Shown here piece after piece: positions 47,338 to 58,987 of a stretch of 64,000 nucleotides of DNA. Source of the DNA: Arabidopsis thaliana (taxonomy: Eukaryota; Streptophyta; Magnoliopsida; Brassicales; Brassicaceae); NCBI RefSeq assembly GCF_000001735.4, contig NC_003074.8, forward strand, positions 19,475,261-19,539,260, written 5' to 3'. Position 1 is the first letter of the stretch; every line of letters starts with the position of its first letter. The position numbers were made by a program, and so were the translations under genes. A model generated the notes under the pieces. The model was given only the letters and a program-made list of their open reading frames with translations, was not told the origin of the DNA and searched no databases.

Positions 47338-49475
47338 ATGTCAAGGACGAGGACTGCTGCTTCTGAGGCTCATGACTCCATGGAATCTGAGGAAAGGGTA
47401 GACCTTGATGGTGACAATGATCCTGAGGAGATTCTGGAGGAGGAAGTTGAATACGAAGAAGTTGAAGAGGAGGAGATTGAAGAGATAGAAGAGGAGATAG
47501 AGGAGGAGGTTGAAGTGGAAGAAGAGGAGGAGGAGGAGGATGCTGTTGCAACGGAAGAGGAAGAAGAAAAGAAAAGGCATGTTGAACTTCTTGCACTTCC
47601 TCCACATGGTTCAGAGGTTTATCTTGGAGGGATTCCTACTGATGCTACTGAAGGGGACTTAAAGGGCTTCTGTGGATCTATAGGAGAAGTTACTGAGGTA
47701 ATTTGACATCTTCTTACCTAAACTATGGTTGTGATTTAATTTATCTTGTGCTGAGTTTGGTGTGATATCAACAGGTTAGGATAATGAGGGAAAAGGATTC
47801 TGGTGATGGAAAGGGGTATGCATTTGTAACATTCAGAAGTAAGGACTTAGCTGCTGAAGCAATTGATACTCTAAATAACACTGACTTCAGAGTAAGTTCT
47901 TTGACCTGATTCTTAGTAAATTGTCTGGCTCTTATTTGTTTATTTACTTGATGTAATTCAATAGGGTAAAAGGATAAAATGTTCGACTACCCAAGCAAAG
48001 CATCGTCTCTTTCTTGGTAATGTCCCTAGAAATTGGATGGAGTCAGACATTAAGAAAGCAGCAAATAGAATTGGTCCAGGCGTTCAAATTGTCGAACTCC
48101 CAAAGGTTTGTCTCCTGCAACTTGGATAAGTTTCAGCCTATAGTGTCTATTAAGTTATTTCTGTAACTTTCATCTCAAGTTCATGTGTAATTTGTAACTT
48201 ACAGAAGTATTTTTTCTATAGAAATTTAAGACATGCCTTTCTCACTCAGTTGATCGGTTTTCTATTTGGTTTTGTTAAAATCACAGGAACCACAAAATAT
48301 GGGCCGGAATCGTGGATTTGCTTTCATCGAGTATTACAACCATGCATGTGCTGAATACTCGAAACAAAAAATGTCAAATCCGAGTTTTAAGCTTGATGAT
48401 AATGCCCCAACTGTAAGCTGGGCTGAATCAAGGAGTGGAGGAGGAGGAGATTCTTCGGCTTCCCAGGTTTGCTTCATTAGAACCTTTCTTACTAATAAAT
48501 AATAGAAGCAGCAACAAAGAGACATGTGTTCAAATGTTTTTCTTTCAAAACCATGAAAAAGATCTTACTAATATGCTGTGTGGAATGATTGCAGGTCAAG
48601 GCATTGTACATCAAGAACTTACCTAGAGATATAACACAAGAGCGTCTAAAGGCATTATTTGAACATCACGGGAAAATACTGAAAGTGGTGATCCCACCAG
48701 CAAAACCAGGAAAGGAAGACAGTAGATACGGATTTGTGCATTATGCAGAGAGGACAAGTGTCATGCGAGCTTTGAAAAACACTGAAAGATATGAGATTGA
48801 TGGTATGTTCCATTCCGAATAATATTCTTCCGTATCCTCACATCTTTTGATGTCTAAATACCAAATTGTATCCTCATTTGTATATAGGTCATATGTTGGA
48901 TTGTACTCTGGCAAAGCCTCAAGCTGATCAAAAGACGAATACAAATACAGTTCAGAATGTGCAGAAATCACAATTGCAACCAAACTATCCTCCTCTTCTT
49001 AGTTATGGCATGGCTCCTAGTCCCTTTGGTGCTCTCGGTGGATTTGGAGCTTCTGCCTACTCACAAGTGAGATTTCTACTACTTATCAATCAAATCATTA
49101 TCTTTTGAGAAAACGTTATAACAATTTAAGCCTAAATTTGTGGGAATTGTGCAGCCATTAATGCATGCCGGAGGTCACGCAGCCGGTGGAATGTCGATGA
49201 TGCCAATCATGTTACCCGATGGGAGAATCGGATACGTCTTGTAAGTTCTTTTCTATATTCCTCTATACTGATCTCATGCGATTCCTATATATAAGACACA
49301 TGTACTGATCTGACGTGTTGAATGTTATAGGCAACAGCCTGGACTAGCAGCTATGCCGCAACCACCACCAAGGCATTCTCCACCGTATAGGGGAGGCAGC
49401 GGTTCGAGCAGCAGCAGCGGCAGCAAACGAAGTAGTGACAACGGTAGAGGACGAAGCCGTTACAATCCTTATTAG
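47338..49475 (+). CDS. LFL1: hnRNP-like protein with three RRMs (LIF2-like)
   Basis: Eight coding exons: 47338-47697, 47775-47891, 47965-48105, 48287-48466, 48595-48802, 48888-49066, 49155-49240 and 49331-49475. All are in phase, giving 471 residues. Residues 1-80 are highly acidic, with a Glu run. RRM1 (about 91-168): EVYLGGIPTDATEGDLKGF and KGYAFVTF. RRM2: HRLFLGNVPRNWMESDIKKA and NRGFAFIEYYNH. RRM3: KALYIKNLPRDITQERLKAL and RYGFVHYAE. A Gly/Met/Pro-rich tail ends SSDNGRGRSRYNPY. The architecture matches hnRNP Q/R proteins and the Arabidopsis LHP1-interacting factor LIF2; this locus (At3g52660, recalled) is LIF2-LIKE 1. Role: nuclear RNA or chromatin binding, inferred from the family. Confidence 0.92.
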
Positions 49476-49986
49476 TAATTTCATAATTATGTTTTCTTTA
49501 TTGGGAAAAACACCCCAACCAAGACACGAAAAACAAAAAGTCAATTTTAACCATTGTGTTTTTGTCTTTGTGCCATCTGTTTTGAGTTTTGTGTGACTCT
49601 TAAGAATTTGCGGGTAGCAATGGGGTTCGTTTAACTCGTGTTCTGTATATCATTGGTTTCCTGTTTGTTTTTTAAAAAATAATTTGTTTATTCATGTCTT
49701 TTTCTGATTATTTTATGTATGGTCCAGGCTTACTAAAGCCCAATAAAGGCCCAAACTTGTTATCGTTTCAAATTAGCACAATCACTCACGTCATCATCAT
49801 ATTAAAGCAAAATTTGTATCCGCCCCGCATTATCCAAAACCCTACCGGCCGGCTGTTCAATTCTGTATCCTCTAACGCCGTCTCGTCTCACAATTGGTGA
49901 GTTTCAATCTCTTCTAATTTTCGTGTTTGCGTTTAGAGCGTTTGAAATACGATTATAACACCGGAAAAGCAAACGCCATAACAACG

Positions 49987-51477
49987 ATGAGAAATCAAGG
50001 TTTTACGAAGGAGGATAGGATGAATCAGTTGCCTGAAGATTTGATTCTGCGGATTCTGTCTTTTCTTCCAACAGAACTTGTCATAGCAACGAGTGTTTTG
50101 TCTAAACAATGGCGGTCTCTATGGAAGTTGGTGCCAAATCTCGAGTTCGATTCTGATGATTACGAAAGTGAACACTATACATTTTCAGAGATTGTTTGCA
50201 AGTCTTTCCTTTCACTCAAAGCTCCGGTTCTAAAGAGTTTGCATCTCAGTTTTAGATGAAAGTCAGTTAATCCTGTAGATATCGGACTTTGGATAGGAAT
50301 TGCGTTTGCTCGACATTTGCGTGAATTGGTACTCTATGTTGCCCCGAAGCAGACCTTCACATTTCCGAGTAGCTTGTGTATTTGTAACACACTTGAGACT
50401 TTGAAACTCATACTTGGGATTCATGTAGACATACCTTGTCCGGTTCTTTTGAAATCTCTTAGAACTCTGCACCTTGATTCTGTGAGCTACAAAGATGAAG
50501 AATCTATCCGTAACTTGTTATCTAGTTGCCCTATTCTTGAAAATTTGGTTGTGTATGAATATTGGTATAATGTTGTGAATTTCGATATTGAGGTCCCGTC
50601 TTTGAAGAGACTTGAGATTTGTGACGTTCTTCACAAAAAAGAGTTTAGAAGATATACGATTAATGTTCCCTGTTTGAAATACTTGAGAATCGAAGGGTTA
50701 AATAAAGATTTTGAGCTTTGTCTGAATGCGCCGGAGCTGGTGGAGGCATATTTTACTAAAGGTTCTCTTATCATCGCTGATAAGTTTCTTGGTTCACTAA
50801 AGTCAGCCAAACGTCTCTCTTTGGATATATTAGCTTTGAAGGTAACTTAACCTTGCTATTGAATTTTTTGGTTATCTCATTGTTATTTGCAAGATTTATA
50901 TACCAATAATTGTTTCATGCACAGGTTGTGTATCCTACTGGTAGTATCTTCTATTAACTGGTATATCTGGAGATGCATACACGTAGAGAAGAGTGGTGGA
51001 ATCTACTTACGGTCATGCTCGATAGCTCTCCTAAACTACAAGTCCTCAAGCTCATTGATGTAAGATATATCATTTTATTATTCAGCTATCTACTTTTGAT
51101 GGTCTCTCTTAGGGGTTTAAATTAGTGAAGGTCTAAGAGTAATACACATGAATTGGTCTCATCAGCATACTCAGGATGTAAGTAAAGATAATGTGGTTAG
51201 CGAGAAATGGAACGAACCAAAGTATGTTCCTGAATGTTTGTTGTCTCACCTCGAGACATTTGTGTGGATAAGATACGATTGGGAAAGAGAAGAAGAGAAA
51301 GAAGTAGCTACATACATTCTAAGGAACGCAAGATGGTTGAAGAAGGGAACTATCTCCACAAATCCCATCGAATCGAAAGACCTTGAGAAGTTGGAAGAGA
51401 GACGTAAGATGCTCAATGAGTTGGATAGTGTGGTCAGGGCTTCCAATTCTTGCAACCTTGTGTTCGAATTCGAATGA
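49987..51477 (+). pseudogene. F-box/LRR/FBD gene, array copy 1, two in-frame stops
   Basis: Three exons parallel to the next copy: 49987-50841, 50925-51059 and 51166-51477, all GT-AG and in phase. F-box: [20 protein letters not shown] and [17 protein letters not shown]. Then leucine-rich repeats, and the FBD domain [20 protein letters not shown]. Two stops interrupt it: TGA at 50257-50259 (SFR[15 protein letters not shown]), where copy 2 reads [12 protein letters not shown], and TAA in exon 2 (IFY-stop-LVYLEM), where copy 2 reads [11 protein letters not shown] gene model that avoids them would need an implausibly short intron (about 30 nt) and an altered acceptor. Otherwise the copy is well preserved, so inactivation looks recent. 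Intact relatives are SCF substrate receptors. By order At3g52670 (recalled). Confidence 0.8.
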
Positions 51478-51829
51478 TCTTATACAATCTTGCTTTTATT
51501 GAATGGTTTTACATTCGGCCATTGGATATTGAAAAATTTCTGAATCTTCTCTATCTCTATTCTCTATGATGAATGAATGATGATACAATCTTCTGCTTCT
51601 TTCGAGCGATGTTGGTTAACATTAACATTTTGGTATTATTTTATAAATAAGTAAACCGGTCGGATTCGGTTTGATTTTAAACAAAACCGAGATTTTGATT
51701 TTCAATTAAAAAAAAAAACCTAAAGTCTTTCAATTGGCGAGAGATTCAGTACTTTCTTCGACTTTGTTGAGTGTTTGAAATGCGATTTTAGCACCGGAGA
51801 AGCATTGAACCTGAATGATTTCACCGACA

Positions 51830-53578
51830 ATGGAACAGGGGTAAGTTTCTTTGTTTCGTTTATGTTTAGAGCATTTGAAATCCGATAAAACATATGTTTC
51901 TTTGTTTCGATTCTTTGAGAAATCGAAGTTTTGTGAATGAGGATAGGATGAATCTGTTACCCGAAGCTTTGATTTTAAAGAAACTGTCTTTTCTTCGAAC
52001 AAATCATTCTATATGCAAGCTCGAAACCCTAATTCTTAATCTTGTCTTCTTTTGGTTTTTGTTAGTGAAAGTTTGAGAATTCGCGTTGTTATGGGTAAAG
52101 ACAGGATCAGTGAGTTGCCTGATGGTTTGCTTCTAAAGATATTGTCTTCTCTTCCAACAAACATTGTCGTAGCCACAAGTGTTTTGTCTAAACAATGGCG
52201 GTCTCTCTGGAAGTTGGTGCCAAATCTCGAGTTCGATTCTGATGATTACGAAAGTGAACACTATACATTTTCAGAGATTGTTTGCAAGTCTTTCCTTTCA
52301 CACAAAGCTCCGGTTCTAGAGAGCTTTCGTCTCAAATTTGTTAACTTTAATCCTGTAGATATTGGACTTTGGGTTGGAATTGCTTTTTCTCGACATCTAC
52401 GTGAATTGGTGCTCGATTTTTATCCTGCTGAGCTCGGGAAGGGGGTGACCTTCACATTTCCGAGTAGCTTGTGTACTTGTAACACACTTGAGACGTTGAA
52501 ACTCGTACTATGTATTCTTGTAGATATACCTTCTCCAGTTCTTATGAAGTCTCTTAGAACTCTGCACCTTGAGTTTGTGAGATACAAAGACGAATCATCT
52601 GTCCGTAATCTTTTATCTGGCTGTCCTGGTCTTGAGGAATTGCGTTTGTATCGAGGTGACGATTCTGATATTAAGGTTTTCACTATTGAGGTCCCTTCTT
52701 TGCAGAGGTTAACGATTCATGATAACAATGATGGACCAGAGTTTTGGGGATATGTGATAAATGCTCCTTTTTTGAAGTACTTACTAATTGAAGAGTTAAG
52801 ATGTCCTGAGTTTTGTCTGAATGCCCCGGAGTTGGTTGAGGCAAATATCGCTGAAGTTACATCTATAACCATTGAGAAGTTTCTTGGATCTTTCACTTCA
52901 GTCTCACGTCTGTTATTGAATTTATCACCCTTGAAGGTAATCTTTCGGAGTTCTTTGTTATCACATTGTTTGATTGTTTCTATATATATACACTAATAAT
53001 TTGTCTCATGGATAGATTACATATCCTACTGGAAGTATGTTCTATCAGCTGGTATCTTTAGAGATGTATACACGTGAAGCAGAGTGGTGGAATCTACTTA
53101 CGCTCATGCTCGAGAATTCTCCTAAACTACAAGTGCTCAAGCTCACTGATGTAAGACATTTCATTATTAGTCAGCTAGCTATATTTTATGGTCTAGGTAA
53201 TGCTATACATTGAATGCCCCCTTGTCTCTATGGTCTCAGCGAAGTCAAAATTTTCATAAAGATGGTTTGGTTAGCGGCAAATGGAATGAGCCAAAGGATG
53301 TCCCTGAATGTTTATTGTCACAGTTAGAGACATTTGTGTGGAGAAGATTCGATTGGGGAAGAGAAGAAGAGAAAGAAATAGCTACATATATTCTCAAGAA
53401 CGGAAGACGGTTGAAGAAGGCAACTTTCTCGACAAATCCCATTGAATCGGAAGAGCTCAATAAGTTGAAAGAGAGACGTAAGGTGCTCAACGGATTGGAT
53501 GGTGTGGTCAGGGCTTCAAATTCATGCCAGCTTGTGTTCAAATTTGATCCATCTTATCTTGGATCAGACTCTCCTTAG
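51830..53578 (+). CDS. F-box/LRR/FBD protein, array copy 2
   Basis: Exons: probable 11-nt first coding exon 51830-51840 (ATGGAACAGGG), then 52066-52936, 53016-53150 and 53240-53578, all in phase; 452 residues from MEQ. If the in-frame ATG at 52091 is the start, the product is 439 residues. F-box about residues 15-55: [20 protein letters not shown] and [20 protein letters not shown] region with [24 protein letters not shown] and [13 protein letters not shown] domain at the C-terminus: [20 protein letters not shown] to [13 protein letters not shown]-box proteins link substrates to SCF ubiquitin ligases; this FBD class is large, fast evolving and mostly uncharacterised. By order At3g52680 (recalled). 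No damage seen. Confidence 0.88.
51918..52022 (+). pseudogene. F-box fragment inside the first intron of copy 2
   Basis: Reads [20 protein letters not shown] and KKLSFLRTN, matching copy 1 ([20 protein letters not shown], then ILSFLPTE). Similarity stops after about 35 codons. It lies between the 11-nt exon and the main exon of copy 2, so the region was built by overlap of two gene copies. Confidence 0.75.
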
Positions 53579-53680
53579 CTCTTAGAGCCTCTAAATTTTA
53601 CCGGTATGAGGGATTTGGATCGGTTTAGGGTTTTGACTTTTGATATTTATCTATCGTTATGATACAATCATGTTGTATAA

Positions 53681-53725
53681 GTCAGAGCTTCAAATTCTTG
53701 CCACCTTGTGTTCGGGTTTGAATGA
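53681..53725 (+). pseudogene. Detached 3' end of an FBD gene
   Basis: Fifteen codons, VRASNSCHLVFGFE and a stop, repeat the C-terminus of the array genes ([14 protein letters not shown] in copy 1). It lies 103 bp after the stop of copy 2 and has no upstream FBD sequence, so it is a leftover of unequal crossing-over. Confidence 0.75.
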
Positions 53726-53763
53726 TCTTAGACTCATTCTTATCCTATAAAGCTTTTACGACA

Positions 53764-54503
53764 TCTATATATACATTTTTGCAGCCATTTTAGCAAATAA
53801 ATCTTAGAGTTGGACTTACTTACAACCAAATGCCATTAGCAAAAAAAATTTCCAAAATAATTAATTTTACATTAAATTTTTAATTTAAATTGTCAATCAC
53901 ATTATCAATCAAATTTAATCCAAACAAACTTCACATCAATCCCTTAAAATTAGCATAAACTTCACATTAATTATTTAGACATGAAAATATTTATTTAAAG
54001 ATTTAAATCTTCTAAATTTTTGCTTTTAGAGTTATTATATCATTATCTAAAAGGCAAAAAATATTAATTTTTTAAATATTATTATTTGTATATTTAAACT
54101 TCATAAAACATTATTAATATTTAAATTTATAAAAAGTTTAATCTATCAAAAATAATTAACATCATTATATAATATATAGTTTTAAAAAATCTCAAAAACA
54201 ATTTCGTCATATTTTGTGATTCGAAATTTTAAGAATAAACATATATTAACCAATTGGCGAAAAATGTGTGGGTTCAACGTCCCGCAACGACTAATATATT
54301 TTGACAATGATTCATAAACTTATTATAAATTAAATCAATATTAATAAAATAAATAGTTTTTTTTGTGGACGGGTTTGGAAGGACGGGTTTGGCAGGACGT
54401 TACTTAGTAACAATGGTAAACTATAAAATAATTTACAAATTTTTATATATATTAATTTTAAAAAATGAATTGTCTCCACGGTGTACCGCGGGTTAAAATC
54501 TAG
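53764..54503 (+). mobile_element. Non-autonomous Helitron, copy 2 (740 bp)
   Basis: Starts TCTATATATACATTTTTGCA after a host A. Ends with hairpin CCACGG-TGTA-CCGCGG and GGTTAAAATCTAG before a host T. The 5' and 3' ends align base by base with copy 1; the interior has grown or diverged. The ACGGGTTTGG doublet is kept at about 54368-54390. Non-coding. It separates array copies 2 and 3. Confidence 0.85.
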
Positions 54504-54934
54504 TGTTAGCTTTATTTGTTTGAGGGACAAAAAAAAAATAGTTTTACAATTTCAGAAGTCAAGGAAAAATTTCCTAGTAATAATTTTTTGGTTATATGTT
54601 AATCTAATTACAATCTAAAATAGTCCGTTTGACAACAACCAGAACACGGTTTGGTTTAGTAAAAAAATTCAAGCATTGACCGCTATGGATAAATTTTATT
54701 TTCTTATTAAAAAATTGCTGATGTCAGCAACCTCTAAAACTAGGGTTTTAATTTTCGCCGATCCTTTAACAAACTAAACTTACAAGTGTTAATCATAAAG
54801 CTAGGTTAGCCAGATACGACTGGCGAATCTCTTTTTATTTAGCTTGCTTTTGCATTGAATTTTTTTGATACGATAGCATAGGGAAGGCATATATTTGAAC
54901 GATTTTGCGAAATTCATTGTTCCTATCAACGAAA
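54504..54934. other. Spacer upstream of array copy 3
   Basis: AT-rich, with AAACTAGGGTTTTAAT (inverted telo-like motif) near 54738. No gene. Confidence 0.4.
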
Positions 54935-56551
54935 ATGGAACAACGGTATATTTCTTTGTTTCGTTTATGTTCTTATAAGCATGCTTCCTGATTCACGTAT
55001 ATAGTTTTTGTAACGCAAACTCCAAACCCTAACTGATCTTTTAGTATTTTCTTCTTTGGTTTTGGTGGAGGAAAGTGAGAGAAAGCGAGGTGTTGTGAGG
55101 GAGGACTTGATCAGTGAGTTGCCTGAAGATTTGCTTCTACTTATATTGTCCTATCTTCCAACGAAAAAAGTCATAACCACGAGTGTTTTGTCTAAACGAT
55201 GGCAATCTCTTTGGAAGATAGTACCCAAACTTAAGTTTAACTCTAACTATCATTTTACACATCAATTTTCAGAGAATGTTGGCAGGTCTTTGTTTTTACA
55301 CAAAGCTCCTGTTTTGGAGAGTTTTCATCTCAAAGTTTGTGATATAAATGACGATAGACCTGCATGTGATGATATAGATATTGGAATATGGATTGGAATT
55401 GCATTTGAACGTCATGTGCGTGAGTTGGTGCTCGATCTTTGCTTACAAAAGTCTGTCAGATTTCCAATAAGTAGCATGTTTAGTACACTTGAGACCTTGA
55501 TTCTCAAGTATTTGGCTCTTGTGGATGTTCCTTCTCCAGTTTGTATGAAGTCCCTCAGAACTTTGCACCTTGATTGTGTGAATTTCAAGCACAATGAATC
55601 TTTTAGTAACCTTATATCTGGCTGTCCTAATCTTGAAGATTTGTTCATGTATCAATATTACCCTCTAGATGTAGTAATGAATTTCATTATTGTGGCACCA
55701 TCCTTGAAGAGGCTAGTAATTATAGATTACAGAGAGGCCGGGGGCTATGTGATAAATGCTCCTACTTTGAAATACTTGAAAATAAAAGGGTTGAGTCATT
55801 GTGGGTTTTGTTTGATTGAGAATGCGCCAGTGTTAGTTGAGGCAAAAATTAGAAATCTTTTTTATATATACAAAGAGAAGATTCTGGGATCCCTCAAGTC
55901 AGCCAAACGTCTTTCCTTGGACTTATCACCCTTGGAGGTAACTTTGCTTATCACAATTGTGTTATTTGGTTTCACAATGTTTATGTTCTAACAGAAATAT
56001 GATCTTTATGCATAGATTAAGTGTCCTATTGATAGTATCTTCTATCAGCTGGTACATCTAGAGATCTATACATGTAAAGAGGAGTGGTGGAATCTACTTA
56101 AGCTCATGCTTGATAGCTCGCCTAAATTACAAGTCCTTAAGCTTATTGGTGTAAGACATTTCATTATCAGTCAGCTATAGCTACTTTTGGTGGTCTCTCT
56201 TTTGGGGTTTTTGTTAATTCCCTTTTGCCTCTTTGGTCTCAGAAAAATTTGGATTTTAAAAAAGTTGGTATGGTCGGCGGTAAATGGAATGAACCAAAGA
56301 ATGTTCCTGAATGTTTGTTGTCTCAACTTAAGATGTTTGTGTGGACAAGTTACCATTGGGAAAGTGAAGTAGAGAAAGAAGTGGCTACATACATTCTAAA
56401 GAATGCAAGACAATTGAAGAATGTAAGTTTCTCTACAAGACCTATTCATTCCAAAGAGCACAACAAGTTGGAAGAGAAATGTAAGATGCTCAAGGAGTTA
56501 GATGGTGTTGTTAGGGCTTCAAGTTCATGTCACCTTGTGTTCATCGAATGA
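54935..56551 (+). CDS. F-box/LRR/FBD protein, array copy 3
   Basis: Exons: probable 11-nt first exon 54935-54945 (ATGGAACAACG), then 55076-55937, 56016-56150 and 56243-56551, all in phase; 438 residues. The main exon has no usable ATG: an in-frame stop lies at 55011 and the site homologous to copy 2's internal ATG is GTG (VVREDLISEL). The 11-nt exon, with donor CG/GTATAT and acceptor GGAAAG, restores MEQRERKRGVVREDLISEL. F-box: ISELPEDLLLLILSYLPTKK, LSKRWQSLWKIVPKLKF. LRRs and an FBD domain follow ([20 protein letters not shown] to SSSCHLVFIE). The acceptor is weak, so the copy may be poorly expressed. By order At3g52690 (recalled). Confidence 0.8.
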
Positions 56552-56838
56552 TCTTATTTACTAGCTAGACTCTTCTTGTAACATTATATGATCTAAAATA
56601 CTAGTAAGTAATGAACCAAACTTTCTGTTTGTTTCTTTAATTTGAATACACACTATTGTTTATCTCGTCTACATCCATTTAAATTGTCTGCCTTAATTTA
56701 ATATTACAAAATCAAATTAATTACAAAAAAGGGAAAGAAAGACAAAAATATTATTTACTGTCCTAGAAAAAGCCTACCGTTCAAATTCTGCAACCATGAC
56801 CGCCTTCTCATCTCACAGTTGGTGATCTATTAACAACA

Positions 56839-56995
56839 ATGGAACAACGGTAAGCATCTATGCTTAGAGCATTTGAAAGCAGAGAGCACTCTAAATGTTA
56901 ATAATTTATTCTTTGATTTTTGGCTGTGAAAAGTTGGAGAATTAAATCTAGGTGTTATTAAGGCAGGTATGATGAATCAGTTGCCTGAAGCTTTG
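56839..56995 (+). pseudogene. 5' fragment of a fourth FBD gene copy
   Basis: ATGGAACAACG/GTAAGC (56839-56855) repeats the 11-nt exon and donor of copies 2 and 3. Then GTGAAAAGTTGGAGAATTAA and GATGAATCAGTTGCCTGAAG match the start of the main exon (MNQLPEAL), with a stop between. Similarity ends abruptly at about 56995, where unrelated DNA begins. The 3' end of this copy seems to lie at 58988. Confidence 0.75.
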
Positions 56996-57155
56996 GTAAG
57001 GGATCGGTGCCCTCGAACATCCAGATATACATGTGTTTGGTTTACAAAGAGACCTCTCACACCAACAAACCAGACTTGAGAACAAAAGAATGTACTTTAC
57101 AAATCAATATGATCTTTTCCCCTTTTGAGATTTGGTGTGGTATATTAGAAGGACT

Positions 57156-57833
57156 CTAGACTATATCATCCGGTATCAAAGGCTCCATCTTAGTCTCCAT
57201 CAATGGGAGCTGAAGTTTCCTTAAACCTTTACCACTAGCCAAATAATGTCCCCCGAATATATGAACGTAGCATACTGAACCGCCAGTACCAAAATTGTAA
57301 TCGTTCCTGAAGAATAGGTTGCCTAATGTATCAGATACCACATAACATTTCACAGCATTACTAACTGGATCCTACGAAAACAAGACAAAGTAGTAAGATT
57401 TATCCAACACAAATGAGAGATCAAGACATGAATTGTATCAAACTTACATTAGCAACAAAGAAGCTTCTATTCTTTGCATCATAGAGATAAACGAGAACTC
57501 TCCCCGGAAGTTGTTAACAATTTCGAGCCATGAATCTTCAGCTTCCCCACAAAGTTTATGGTACACATTTATGACTCTCAAAGAGTCATTTTCTCCATCT
57601 TTGACTACATAAAATTTCAATATAAAATCTACATTATTAACTCCCAAAGGATGCAATAAGGAAGAATATCCATTGATATGGAGCTTGAATAAGACACTTT
57701 GAAGCGCCTTTGCGATTTCTTTGATGGCGTCTATGGAATCATCAGTGGGAAGATTCTCCGAACGTTCCAAAACCGGATACATCATCCCAAAAAGCTTCAC
57801 GCCGGCCACCGATTTCGTGAAAACAGCAAGCAT
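57156..57833 (-). pseudogene. Unrecognised two-exon gene with a frameshift
   Basis: Minus strand. Exon 1 from ATG at 57833: MLAVFTKSVAGVKLFGMMYP, then SIDAIKEIAKALQSVLFKLH, YVVKDGENDSLRVINVYHKL, SWLEIVNNF. Near 57510 the frame shifts: the adjacent frame gives GRVLVYLYDAKNRSFFVAN up to a GTAAGT donor at about 57447. Exon 2, about 57372-57156, reads DPVSNAVKCYVVSDTLGNLF, then GSVCYVHIFGGHYLASGKGL and ends PLIPDDIV with a TAG. The two blocks join well, so this was a real gene of about 215-220 codons. I do not recognise the family. It lies inside DNA that splits the fourth FBD copy. Possibly At3g52700 (recalled). Confidence 0.5.
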
Positions 57834-57954
57834 TGTTTCTTCTTTTCTGGCGATATCTGAGAATGAAAATTTTGTTACGAAATTTTGAGTAAAGAGAAAA
57901 AAAAAAAATGTCAGGTACCTGAATAATAGCAGAACACATGGTCACACATGCCAC

Positions 57955-58650
57955 CTAAAATAAAGGACATTCAGCTACCTGATGTATATGGATTGCATTG
58001 TGTTGTATAATCAAAAAACAAATTTTATATTAACTTTAAATATATTTAATACATTGATTCTTATAATAGTTAGCTTTTTCAATTTCAAAACTCAATTAAG
58101 AATGTAAAAAAAATTAAAAAATTTAAGATATAAAAATTTAAATTAAAACCAGAAAAATCTTATTAGAAACAATTAAGTAAAATAATTTTCTGTATTATCA
58201 ATTAAAAATATTAACTCCTTATTTTCATTAAAAATTAAATCATTACAATTAAACCTAATACACATATATAAGTTTCATAAGAAAGTAATATGAAAAACAA
58301 TTGAGTATATAACTTTTTAGTCTAAATTTTGCACGGTAATTTTTAAATTCAAAATGAAAATTTTTAATAAATATAAAATCAAATTAAAAGTTAATATTTT
58401 TTATTGATAATAGAAAAAACTAACTATTGATTAAAAATATTTAGTAATTAAAAAAATTAAATTCTTAAAAAACTAACTAGTAATATTATGAATAGTTCAC
58501 ATCTTAAAAATATTTATTCTTTTAATTTATTTTTGAAATTGGAAAAAATAACTATTATAATAATTAATGCATTAAATATATATACAAAATATATTTGTAT
58601 TGGATATAAAAGAGAAGATCGAGTTATGTGAAACTGCAGCTGTTTCCTAT
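57955..58650. other. Very AT-rich filler between the two inserted fragments
   Basis: About 700 bp with extremely low GC and no coding frame. Probably part of the inserted DNA; no termini recognised. Confidence 0.4.
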
Positions 58651-58980
58651 TTAGAACGTATAATAACACCCAGCAGCACGATCTCGTGTAATTTCCATAC
58701 CTAAGATCTTTCTAGCATCTCCTAAATCTTTCATTTCAAACTCACTACTCAGCAAATTCTTCAGTTCCTGAATATGCTTCTTATTCACTGAAGCTATGAG
58801 CATATCATCAACATATAACAGAAGATAAACATAGGTGCCATCATCGAACTTCTTCAGATAAACACAACTATCATAAGAACTTCCCACAAAACCAATTCCT
58901 TTCATAAACTCATCAAACCTAATGTTCCACTGTCTAGGCGATTGTTTCAGGCCATAAAGAAATCTTTTGAGCAACGCATT
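58651..58980 (-). mobile_element. Copia retrotransposon fragment, reverse transcriptase
   Basis: About 107 codons open on the minus strand: LLKRFLYGLKQSPRQWNIRF, GSSYDSCVYLKKFDDGTYVY and LLLYVDDMLIAS, then the LLSSEFEMKDLGDARKILGM block. These are the conserved motifs of the plant copia reverse transcriptase (RVT_2), including the YVDD catalytic site. Only this internal piece is present, with no LTRs, integrase or RNase H. It abuts the FBD tail fragment directly. Confidence 0.88.
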
Positions 58981-58987
58981 CTAAACA

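Noticed and set aside
47030-47401. 123-codon open frame upstream of and overlapping the LFL1 start
   Set aside because: It reads through splice signals of the LFL1 leader, has Phe/Leu-rich low-quality sequence and overlaps the true start in another frame.
47333-47607. Minus-strand open frames of 88-90 codons opposite the LFL1 acidic region
   Set aside because: They are antisense shadows of the GAA/GAG-rich Glu run and encode Leu/Pro/Phe repeats.
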